Shown piece after piece: positions 1 through 5,028 of a DNA stretch of 5,028 bases (position 1 is its first letter; each line of letters opens with the position of its first letter). Position numbers and translations under genes: made by a program. The stretch is taken from positions 1 through 5,028 of the forward strand of contig JAEEHG010000222.1 of assembly GCA_016280695.1 (NCBI GenBank). Direction: 5' to 3'. This DNA is from Solobacterium sp. GTDB taxonomy: Bacteria; Bacillota_I; Bacilli_A; Erysipelotrichales; Erysipelotrichaceae. The notes below the pieces were generated by a model. The model saw nothing but the letters and a program-made list of their open reading frames with translations, searched no databases and had not been told where the DNA came from.

Positions 1-980
1 AAGAAGCGCTGACCATGTCCGACAAGATCGTCATCATGAAAGACGGTGAAATCGAGCAGATCGGCACGCCGACGGAAGTTTACAACGAACCGGTCAATGA
101 ATACTGTGCCCGCTTCATCGGTGACTCGAACATCATGGACGGCATCATGAAGAAGGACTACCTGGTCCACTTCGATGACAATGACTACGAGTGTGTCGAC
201 CATGGCTTCCATGACAATGAACCGGTGGATGTTGTCATCCGGCCGGAAGACATCGATATCGTGGAACGCAACCGCGGCCTGCTGAACGGCGAAGTGAAAT
301 CCGTACTGTTCAAGGGCGTGCATTACGAAGTAATTGCCGAAACCTCGTCCGGCACCTCCAAGACCGTCACCCTGCATGTGACCGGGGAACATGACGTGGT
401 CAACGAAGAGGCGCACGAACGGATCAGCGCGTCCGGCTTCACCATGGACATCGAGGACGTCCCGTCCCTGACGACCAGCGAAGCCATCACCAGAGCCAAT
501 GCCCAGGCCTGGAATGACGATGATGACTACGTTTCCCTGACCAAAGTCAGCTATGACGTCAAGGAAGAGGTCGGCACCTATCACTGCACATTCGCGACAG
601 AGAAGGGCACCAGCATCACCGTCAACATCCATGTCGTCCGGCCGGCTGCCGTTGAAGACAAGGAACACGAAGAAGCGATCCAGGCCTTCGACTTCTACAA
701 GACCGTCGAGGAAATCAAGGAGTCCGTGGCCCTGGACACCGACCTGATCCGCTGGGCCGACGCTGCGGCATGGAATCTGGAAGATGATTCCCGGGTTGAA
801 ATCTGGGATGTCAAATATGACTTCGACGATGAAAATATCAAGGAAGGTGACTACCAGGTAACCTTCTCCACCCAGGGCCGTGAGCTCAAGATCGAAACAA
901 CCGATCACATCCGTGAGGGACAGAGGATCGGTCTGCGCTGGAATCCGGAAGACATTCACGTCATGAGAAAGATGGTGTAA
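1..980 (+). CDS. potA: Spermidine/putrescine ABC transporter ATP-binding protein PotA, 5'-truncated, with a duplicated insertion in the TOBE domain
   Basis: This is the cytoplasmic ATPase that powers polyamine uptake through PotB and PotC. The frame is open from base 3 (E-A-L-T-M-S-D-K), which matches the conserved stretch just after the H-loop of PotA-type ATPases. The ATG at 15 is therefore internal, and the Walker A, signature and Walker B motifs lie to the left of the window. Counting the Met at 15 as residue 1, residues 1-40 finish the nucleotide-binding domain (MKDGEIEQIGTP, then ARFIGDSNIM). Residues 71-110 are the first half of the TOBE_2 regulatory domain (VIRPEDIDIV, LFKGVHYEV). Residues 289-320 are its second half (LKIETTDHI, GLRWNPEDIHVM). 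About 178 extra residues, carrying two related repeats, separate the halves. With roughly 200 residues missing, the whole protein would be about 520-530 aa, against 350-380 for usual PotA. The stop TAA lies 2 nt before potB. The family call is firm; the role of the insertion is unknown. Confidence 0.93.
   Translation, partial: EALTMSDKIVIMKDGEIEQIGTPTEVYNEPVNEYCARFIGDSNIMDGIMKKDYLVHFDDNDYECVDHGFHDNEPVDVVIRPEDIDIVERNRGLLNGEVKSVLFKGVHYEVIAETSSGTSKTVTLHVTGEHDVVNEEAHERISASGFTMDIEDVPSLTTSEAITRANAQAWNDDDDYVSLTKVSYDVKEEVGTYHCTFATEKGTSITVNIHVVRPAAVEDKEHEEAIQAFDFYKTVEEIKESVALDTDLIRWADAAAWNLEDDSRVEIWDVKYDFDDENIKEGDYQVTFSTQGRELKIETTDHIREGQRIGLRWNPEDIHVMRKMV
387..896 (+). repeat. Two diverged tandem protein repeats (about 85 aa each) inserted in the PotA TOBE domain
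   Basis: Unit 1 covers residues 125-208 (bases 387-638) and unit 2 residues 211-294 (bases 645-896), counting from the Met at base 15. Matching landmarks fall about 85-91 residues apart: ISASGF and IQAFDF; ANAQAWNDDDD and ADAAAWNLEDD; VGTYHCTFATEKG and EGDYQVTFSTQG. A closing strand of the same type also precedes unit 1: GTSKTVTLHV at residues 113-122 parallels GTSITVNIHV at 198-207, exactly 85 apart. The alternating G-x-Y-x-V-T-F and T-x-x-G-T-S-x-T-V pattern suggests a beta-sandwich like the Ig-like repeats of Gram-positive surface proteins; this is resemblance from memory, not a search result. The units are rich in Asp and Glu. The DNA copies are too diverged to be a recent duplication. 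The duplication is seen directly; the fold is inferred. Confidence 0.75.
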
Positions 981-982
981 GC

Positions 983-1768
983 ATGAAGAGTTTCAGCAAG
1001 ATGGTCTATCCGTATATTGTCTGGGCCTTCGTCATGATTGTCCTGCCGATGGTCATGATTGTGCTCTATGCCTTCACGGTCAAGGGCAATTCGGTACTGA
1101 CCTTCCAGTTCACACTTGACAACTTTGCCCGCTTCTTCCGGGATACGATCTCTCCGTCCGTGCTCTGGCGAAGCCTGAAGATGGCCTTCATCACCAACGG
1201 CCTGTGCATCCTGATCGGCTATCCGACAGCATATATCTTTGCCAAGATGAAGCCGAACAACCAGGCGATCATGATCCTGCTGGTTACCCTGCCGATGTGG
1301 ATCAACGTGCTGGTCAGGACCTACGCCTGGAGAGGGCTGCTCGGCTATGTGGACTTCAGCACCGAGATGCGGGTGTATGTCGGTATGATCTACAACTTCA
1401 TGCCCTTCATGATTCTGGAAATCTACACTTCACTCTCCAAGATCGATCCGAACCTCATCGTCGCTTCCCATGACCTGGGGGCCAACGATGCCGAAACCTT
1501 CAGAAGGGTGATCCTGCCGCTGTCGCTGCCCGGTGTGGTGAGCGGCATTACCCTGGTGTTCCTGCCGGCGGTTTCGAGCTTCTTTATCCCGAAATTCCTC
1601 GGCGGCGGCCAGTATGTGCTGATCGGCAACCTGATTGAAGACTACTTCATCACATCCGGCGACTGGAACTTCGGCTCGGCAATCAGCCTGATCATGGCGA
1701 TCATCATCCTGATTTCGATGTATGTCATGCGCAAGCTGGATCATGAGAACAAGGAGGTGCTCGACTGA
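983..1768 (+). CDS. potB: Spermidine/putrescine ABC transporter permease PotB
   Basis: This is one of the two inner-membrane permeases of the polyamine importer. The 261-aa protein has about six hydrophobic segments (roughly residues 8-30, 66-86, 95-115, 131-150, 183-205 and 229-249). It carries the ABC-permease cytoplasmic coupling loop at about 157-188 (NLIVASHDLGANDAETF, then ILPLSLPGVVSG), which docks on the ATPase. Conserved PotB landmarks are RTYAW (112-116), IYNFMPFMIL (136-145), the LPAV segment (194-197) and GNLIEDYF with GDWNFGSA near the C-terminus, so PotB is preferred over PotC. Compared with the usual 275-285 residues it is short, and the deficit sits between RTYAW and VYVGMIYNF, where about 14 residues replace the 30 or so I recall in E. 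coli PotB. The EAA triad reads VAS (160-162). The start ATG lies 2 nt after the potA stop with only a weak purine-rich leader inside potA, so coupled translation is likely. Confidence 0.93.
   Translation: MKSFSKMVYPYIVWAFVMIVLPMVMIVLYAFTVKGNSVLTFQFTLDNFARFFRDTISPSVLWRSLKMAFITNGLCILIGYPTAYIFAKMKPNNQAIMILLVTLPMWINVLVRTYAWRGLLGYVDFSTEMRVYVGMIYNFMPFMILEIYTSLSKIDPNLIVASHDLGANDAETFRRVILPLSLPGVVSGITLVFLPAVSSFFIPKFLGGGQYVLIGNLIEDYFITSGDWNFGSAISLIMAIIILISMYVMRKLDHENKEVLD
1751..1758 (+). promoter_or_regulatory. Strong ribosome binding site for potC
   Basis: AAGGAGGT lies inside the 3' end of potB, 9 nt before the potC ATG at 1768. It is a near-perfect anti-Shine-Dalgarno match and fixes the potC start at the TGATG stop/start overlap. 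It is much stronger than the leaders of potB and potD, so potC may also be initiated independently of coupling. Confidence 0.85.
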
Positions 1769-2577
1769 TGGAACACAAGACAAAACTGTACGAGCGCATC
1801 TATGTGGCGGTGATCCTGGCCTTCTTCTATCTGCCGATTCTGTACGTGGTGCTGTTCAGCTTCAATGAATCCAAGTCACTCAGCCGCTTCACCGGGTTCT
1901 CCCTGCAGTGGTATGAGAAGATGTTCGCTGACCGGATGATCATGTCCGCCATCGGCTATACGGTCCTGTGCGCGGTGATTGCGACGATTGTCTCCACGAT
2001 TGTCGGCACGATCACAGCCATCGGCCTGTCCAAAAGCAACCGCATCCTGCGGGAGACCATCACCCAGGTCAACAACCTGCCGATGCTCAACCCGGATATC
2101 GTTACCGCCATCGGGTTCATGCTGTTCTTCACGTCGCTGAAGATCAAGACCGGTTTCGTGACCATGGTGCTGGCGCATATAGCGTTCTGTATCCCGTATG
2201 TGATCCTGTCGGTCATGCCGAAGCTGCGCACGCTGGACCCCAACCTGGCGGAAGCGGCCATGGATCTTGGCTGCACCCCGATGCAGGCGCTCTGGAAGGT
2301 TATCATCCCGCAGATCCGTCCGGGAATCGTGTCGGGCGCGCTGGTTGCCTTCACGATGTCCTTCGATGACTTCGTTATCTCGCTGTTCACGACCGGTCCC
2401 GGTGTGTCGAACATATCAATCTACGTCTACGGTGCCGTCAAGCGGGTCAATCCGACCATCAACGCACTGTCTGCCATTATCGTCTACGTTATTACCATCG
2501 TACTGATTCTCATGAATGTTGTTCCGATGATTCGGGAAAGAAAGGGAAAGAAAAATGAAAAAGCAGTCACTCTCTAA
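1768..2577 (+). CDS. potC: Spermidine/putrescine ABC transporter permease PotC
   Basis: This is the second membrane permease of the polyamine importer, pairing with PotB. The 269-aa protein has about six hydrophobic segments (roughly residues 11-32, 60-86, 111-123, 128-150, 187-207 and 232-253). The N-terminal FFYLPILYVVLFSFNES is typical of PotC. The coupling loop is intact: LAEAAMDLG at 160-168, followed by IIPQIRPGIVSG at 179-190. AFTMSFDDFVISLFTTGPG (194-212) and IYVYGAVKRVNPTINALS (218-235) are PotC hallmarks. Length is normal for the family. It starts within the potB stop (TGATG, 1-nt overlap) behind a strong AAGGAGGT, and its last 23 nt overlap the start of potD in a different frame. 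Unlike its PotB partner it keeps a canonical EAA motif and shows no loop deletion. The lysine-rich tail (RERKGKKNEK) is probably cytoplasmic. Confidence 0.95.
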   Translation: MEHKTKLYERIYVAVILAFFYLPILYVVLFSFNESKSLSRFTGFSLQWYEKMFADRMIMSAIGYTVLCAVIATIVSTIVGTITAIGLSKSNRILRETITQVNNLPMLNPDIVTAIGFMLFFTSLKIKTGFVTMVLAHIAFCIPYVILSVMPKLRTLDPNLAEAAMDLGCTPMQALWKVIIPQIRPGIVSGALVAFTMSFDDFVISLFTTGPGVSNISIYVYGAVKRVNPTINALSAIIVYVITIVLILMNVVPMIRERKGKKNEKAVTL

Positions 2578-3661
2578 AATTCTTCTGATCAGCAGCCTCG
2601 GCGTGCTGACAGCCTGCAGCGGCTCCGGCTCCTCTGGCACTGAGGAAACCAAGGATGCCAAGGAACTTTACGGCTGCAGCGTCATCAACGTTTACAACGC
2701 CGGTGAATACATCGGTGACGGTGTCCTGAACGACTTTGAGAAGATGTACAATGCGAAGGTCAACTACGAAACATTCGATTCGAACGAGACCATGTATACA
2801 AAGCTGCTGGGCGGCAGTGCCTACGATGTGCTGGTGCCGTCTGACTACAGCATCGAACGGCTGATCGACGAAGGCATGCTGCAGAAACTGGACAAGGATG
2901 CCCTGACCAACCTGGATCAGCTGGACCCGGTTGCGGTTGAAATGCAGAAGGCTTTCGACCCGGACCTGGAATATGCCGTTCCGTACTTCAGAGGCAGTGT
3001 CGGCCTGGTATACAACCATGACAACGTCGATCCGGCGGTCATCGAAGAAAAGGGCTGGGATATCCTGCTGGATGAAGCATACAAGGGCAGAGTCTTCATG
3101 TATGACTCCCAGCGTGATGCGTTCATGGTAGCTTTCAAGGCCCTGGGTTACTCCATGAACACCGAGGCTCCGGAAGAGATCGAAGCGGCTTACCAGTGGC
3201 TGATTGCCATGGACAAGGCAGTTGAACCGGCTTACGTTACCGATGAAGTGATCGATGCCATGCTGAACGGCGAAAAGGATATCGCGCTGATGTACTCCGG
3301 TGACGCCGCTTATGTCATTGCCGAAAATGATTCCATGTCCTATCTCGAGCCGCACCAGGGCACAAACATCTGGATTGATGCCATGGTCATTCCGGCAAAT
3401 GCCGGCTGCCCGGGCCTGGCCAACGCCTTTGTTGACTACATCACCGACTATGACGCATCCTATGCCAACTCCGAAACCATCGGCTACACAGCTGTCAACA
3501 AGCAGGTATTCGATGAAATGAGCACGGATGAGGAACTGTACGGCGGCATCTCCGCTTACATTCCGCGTGACGGCTACGAAAAGGACGAGATCTTCCACTT
3601 CAATGAAGTCCTGCGGCAGGAACTGTCCGACCGTTGGAACAAGGTCAAGATCGGCGAATAA
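2555..3661 (+). CDS. potD: Spermidine/putrescine-binding lipoprotein PotD
   Basis: This is the extracytoplasmic receptor that delivers polyamines to PotB and PotC. The 368-aa protein starts with a short lipoprotein signal peptide (MKKQSLSKILLISSLGVLTAC) whose lipobox LTAC puts the lipidated Cys at residue 21, followed by a Ser/Gly linker. The mature part is a type-D-like periplasmic binding protein: INVYNAGEYI (44-53), FDSNETMYTKLLGG (74-87), YDVLVPSDYSIERL (90-103), YDSQRDAF (183-190), NIWIDAMVIPANAG (271-284) and ETIGYTAVN (307-315). From memory of the E. coli PotD structure, the ligand-site residues kept here are Tyr52, Ser96, Tyr98, Trp273, Asp275 and Tyr311, with Asp188 in place of a Glu. 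Two aromatic positions differ: Ala49 where Trp is usual, and Tyr247 for Trp. The ATG at 2555 lies 23 nt inside potC and is preceded by an AAAGGGAAAG purine run; the signal peptide supports this start. The gene ends at a strong terminator, so it is last in the operon. Confidence 0.95.
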   Translation: MKKQSLSKILLISSLGVLTACSGSGSSGTEETKDAKELYGCSVINVYNAGEYIGDGVLNDFEKMYNAKVNYETFDSNETMYTKLLGGSAYDVLVPSDYSIERLIDEGMLQKLDKDALTNLDQLDPVAVEMQKAFDPDLEYAVPYFRGSVGLVYNHDNVDPAVIEEKGWDILLDEAYKGRVFMYDSQRDAFMVAFKALGYSMNTEAPEEIEAAYQWLIAMDKAVEPAYVTDEVIDAMLNGEKDIALMYSGDAAYVIAENDSMSYLEPHQGTNIWIDAMVIPANAGCPGLANAFVDYITDYDASYANSETIGYTAVNKQVFDEMSTDEELYGGISAYIPRDGYEKDEIFHFNEVLRQELSDRWNKVKIGE

Positions 3662-3668
3662 CAGAAAA

Positions 3669-3721
3669 AAACATTCAGCCTCCTGCCTTCCGCAGGGGGC
3701 TGAATTGTTTACTTGCTTTTT
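3669..3721 (+). terminator. Intrinsic terminator of the pot operon
   Basis: A 14-bp stem (3673-3686 with 3692-3705, one T-G wobble) encloses the 5-nt loop CTTCC. It can be extended by four A/T-rich pairs across a bulged T, and a T-rich tail follows (TTGTTT, then CTTTTT). It starts about 10 nt after the potD stop. The seven-A run on its left side would act as a U-tract on the minus strand, so it may also stop transcription coming from the right. Confidence 0.9.
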
Positions 3722-3741
3722 GTATTGGGTTTGCTTATAAT
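3713..3741 (+). promoter_or_regulatory. Sigma-A-type promoter for the tRNA-Cys/tRNA-Leu operon
   Basis: A perfect -10 box TATAAT at 3736-3741 lies 17 nt downstream of TTGCTT at 3713-3718, a weak -35 matching three of six consensus bases. Initiation about 7 nt after the -10 would fall near 3748, roughly a dozen nucleotides before the tRNA-Cys 5' end, which is a normal short tRNA leader. The -35 box sits inside the T-rich tail of the pot terminator. Confidence 0.75.
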
Positions 3742-3760
3742 AATTGTGCAACGAAGGAAT

Positions 3761-3834
3761 GGTTCCTTAGCCAAGTGGTAAGGCAACAGACTGCAACTCT
3801 GTGATCACCGGTTCGACCCCGGTAGGAACCTCCA
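3761..3834 (+). tRNA. tRNA-Cys (anticodon GCA), CCA encoded
   Basis: The full cloverleaf can be drawn by hand. The acceptor stem is GGTTCCT with AGGAACC. The D-arm is GCC...GGC with the GTGGTAA loop. The anticodon stem is ACAGA with TCTGT around loop CTGCAAC (anticodon GCA at 3793-3795). The variable loop is 4 nt (GATC). The T-arm is ACCGG-TTCGACC-CCGGT. The discriminator base is T, as expected for tRNA-Cys, and is followed by an encoded CCA. It reads UGC and UGU codons and is the first gene of a two-tRNA transcript. Confidence 0.97.
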
Positions 3835-3848
3835 CTTTTTTTATATCA

Positions 3849-3935
3849 GGGGGCATGGCGGAATCGGCAGACGCAACGGACTTAAAATCCGTTGGTGGCA
3901 ACACCGTGCGGGTTCAAGTCCCGCTGCCCCCACCA
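3849..3935 (+). tRNA. tRNA-Leu (anticodon UAA), CCA encoded
   Basis: This is an 87-nt class II tRNA. The acceptor stem is GGGGGCA with TGCCCCC, and the discriminator is A followed by encoded CCA. The anticodon stem is ACGGA with TCCGT around loop CTTAAAA (anticodon TAA at 3883-3885). The long variable arm folds as GGTG-GCAA-CACC with a GNRA-type tetraloop (3894-3905). The T-arm is GCGGG-TTCAAGT-CCCGC. The long arm together with the A discriminator identifies leucine. It decodes UUA and UUG and lies 14 nt after tRNA-Cys, probably in the same transcript. Confidence 0.97.
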
Positions 3936-3948
3936 CCTGGCAAAGATG

Positions 3949-3984
3949 CGGACGATGGCAGAACAGCCGTCAGTCCGTTTTTTT
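3949..3984 (+). terminator. Intrinsic terminator of the tRNA operon
   Basis: CGGAC-GATGGC (3949-3959) pairs with GCCGTC-A-GTCCG (3966-3977), leaving one bulged A, one T-G wobble and a 6-nt loop AGAACA. Seven consecutive T residues (3978-3984) follow directly. It begins 14 nt after the tRNA-Leu CCA and separates the tRNA transcript from the downstream acyltransferase gene. Confidence 0.88.
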
Positions 3985-4108
3985 ATGCCGTCACCTGCGG
4001 GGATCAGTGCGCCATGGTTCATCCGCAGAAGAAACAATATGCGTCAGCTGCAGTACTGTCGCTGTTTTGCATTTCCGTATTCAATGATAAGATTAAACAG
4101 GAGAATTC

Positions 4109-5028
4109 ATGCAGTATACATCGCTTGCTTTCTACATGTTTCTGCTGGCTGCGGTAGTGCTCTATTACATCATGCCGGTGAAATATCGATGGTATGTGCT
4201 GCTGGCGGGCAGTGTTTTCTTTTATGCTTCCCTGATAAGCCGGAAGCTGGACGGGATCCTGTTCCTGGCCACGATAATGATCAGCTGGCTGACCGGCATC
4301 CTGTTGGAAAAAGAAAACGGGAACCGCAGGATCATACTGATTGCCGGCCTGGGGCTGTCGGTGCTGCCGCTGCTGCTGGTGAAACTGTCCGGTTTTATGC
4401 CGGGCGGTTTCAGCCTGATCGTGCCGGCCGGCCTGTCGTTTTACACCCTGCAGATCGTGTCATACCTGGTTGATATCTGCAGAAAAGACACGCAGGCGGA
4501 GCACAATTTCCTCAAATACGCACTGTTCATTTCATTTTTCCCGCAGATCATCCAGGGGCCGATCCCGCGGCACAGCCAGCTGGCCCCGCAGCTTTATGAA
4601 GGCCACCGGTTCAGTGAAAAGCAGTTCTTCGGCGGCCTGCAGCTGATTCTTTACGGGTTCTTTCTGAAACTGATGATTGCGGACAAAGCAGGCATCTTTG
4701 CCAGCCGGGTCTTTGACCACTCTGCCCAGTACAGCGGCACGTATCTCTGGCTGGCTGCCATCCTGTACAGTTTCCAGCTGTATGCGGATTTCTTCAGCTG
4801 TGTCACGATCTGCCAGGGTGTTTCCGGGCTCTTCGGCATTCAGCTGGCGGAGAACTTTGATCATCCGTACATGGCACTTTCGATCCAGGAGTTCTGGCGC
4901 CGCTGGCATATCAGTCTGAGTTCCTGGCTCAGGGATTATATCTACATCCCGCTGGGCGGCAGCCGGAAAGGGGAGCTGCGGCGGTATATCAATCTGCTGG
5001 TCACCTTCCTGGTCAGCGGCATCTGGCA
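4109..5028 (+). CDS. MBOAT-family membrane-bound O-acyltransferase (AlgI/DltB-like), 3'-truncated
   Basis: The protein is a polytopic membrane enzyme that probably transfers an acyl group, often acetyl or D-alanyl in this family, to a cell-surface polymer. The frame is open from ATG 4109 to the window edge (306 codons plus CA), so it is incomplete; family members are usually about 380-500 aa. AGGAG at 4099-4103 lies 5 nt before the ATG and fixes the start. Hydrophobic segments lie near residues 6-22, 28-43, 48-66, 74-93 and 102-121, with more beyond. Family landmarks are VPAGLSFYTLQIVSYLVD (105-122), FFPQIIQGPIPRH (143-155), FQLYADF (222-228), LFGIQLAENFDHPY (241-254) and FWRRWHISLSSWLRDYIYIP (262-281) with PLGGS. 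The conserved His267 is present. The next codon after SGIW would encode the expected catalytic His but is cut after CA. The exact substrate is unknown: no dltA, dltC, dltD or AlgJ/SGNH partner is visible. It follows the tRNA terminator and should be a separate transcription unit. Confidence 0.9.
   Translation, partial: MQYTSLAFYMFLLAAVVLYYIMPVKYRWYVLLAGSVFFYASLISRKLDGILFLATIMISWLTGILLEKENGNRRIILIAGLGLSVLPLLLVKLSGFMPGGFSLIVPAGLSFYTLQIVSYLVDICRKDTQAEHNFLKYALFISFFPQIIQGPIPRHSQLAPQLYEGHRFSEKQFFGGLQLILYGFFLKLMIADKAGIFASRVFDHSAQYSGTYLWLAAILYSFQLYADFFSCVTICQGVSGLFGIQLAENFDHPYMALSIQEFWRRWHISLSSWLRDYIYIPLGGSRKGELRRYINLLVTFLVSGIW

Noticed and set aside
345..878. Insertion in potA as a sequencing artefact, gene fusion or mobile element
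   Set aside because: The frame is continuous, the TOBE halves match on both sides, codon use resembles the flanks, and there are no inverted repeats or target duplications at the edges.
15..980. Complete 321-aa protein starting at ATG 15
   Set aside because: The frame is open upstream, and the preceding codons (E-A-L-T) continue the conserved PotA sequence, so this Met is internal to a truncated gene.
1430..1783. 117-aa minus-strand open frame within potB
   Set aside because: It shares codon register with potB, so it is open for the same compositional reason; it has no recognisable motif.
2567..3751. 394-aa open frame on the minus strand, antisense to potD
   Set aside because: It is in codon register with potD. 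Antisense stops would need TTA, CTA or TCA codons in potD, which this GC-rich gene avoids. The translation resembles no family I know, and the frame ends within the tRNA promoter region.
4066..4093. Possible promoter for the MBOAT gene (TTTGCA, then TGATAAGAT as an extended -10)
   Set aside because: A start about 7 nt after this -10 would fall at the AGGAG ribosome binding site and leave almost no leader, so I could not support it as the promoter. No better box was evident in 3985-4108.
3892..4473. 193-aa + strand open frame starting inside tRNA-Leu
   Set aside because: It begins in a tRNA gene, crosses a terminator and runs out of frame through the MBOAT gene. Its low-complexity Arg/Gly/Ala content is that of a shadow frame.

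Overview
The window holds the 3' two-thirds of a polyamine ABC transporter operon (potA, potB, potC, potD, all on the + strand), then a small tRNA cluster (tRNA-Cys, tRNA-Leu), then the 5' part of a membrane-bound O-acyltransferase (MBOAT) gene that runs off the right edge. It looks like chromosomal DNA of a Gram-positive, Firmicutes-type bacterium. PotD is a lipoprotein with an LTAC lipobox rather than a free periplasmic protein, ribosome binding sites are AGGAGG-like, intrinsic terminators are strong, and both tRNA genes encode CCA. Base composition is clearly above 50% GC by eye. A relatively GC-rich member of the Erysipelotrichia or a neighbouring gut Firmicutes lineage is my best guess, at low confidence.

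Region 1 (1-3661), pot operon. PotA is the cytoplasmic ATPase, PotB and PotC are the two permeases, and PotD is the lipid-anchored polyamine receptor. The genes are packed with a 2-nt gap (A/B), a 1-nt overlap (B/C) and a 23-nt overlap (C/D), so they should be co-transcribed and translationally coupled. The promoter and the first roughly 200 codons of potA lie outside the window. The most unusual thing in the window is here. The C-terminal TOBE domain of PotA is split by about 180 residues containing two diverged copies of an approximately 85-residue unit. The unit resembles, from memory, the Ig-like repeats of Gram-positive surface proteins. PotB also appears to lack part of an extracellular loop, and PotD has changes at aromatic positions that line the polyamine site in E. 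coli PotD.

Region 2 (3662-3984), terminator and tRNA operon. A strong hairpin ends the pot operon. Its T-rich tail runs directly into a sigma-A-type promoter that drives tRNA-Cys(GCA) and tRNA-Leu(UAA), which are 14 nt apart. A second hairpin with seven T residues ends the tRNA transcript.

Region 3 (3985-5028). A 124-nt spacer is followed by an MBOAT-family membrane acyltransferase with a good ribosome binding site. Its reading frame is open to the window edge and stops just before the expected catalytic histidine. It is probably a cell-envelope polysaccharide or teichoic acid acylation gene, but its partners are not visible.

I see no mobile element, CRISPR array or clear new multi-gene system. 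The candidate novelty is the modified polyamine transporter, above all the PotA insertion.
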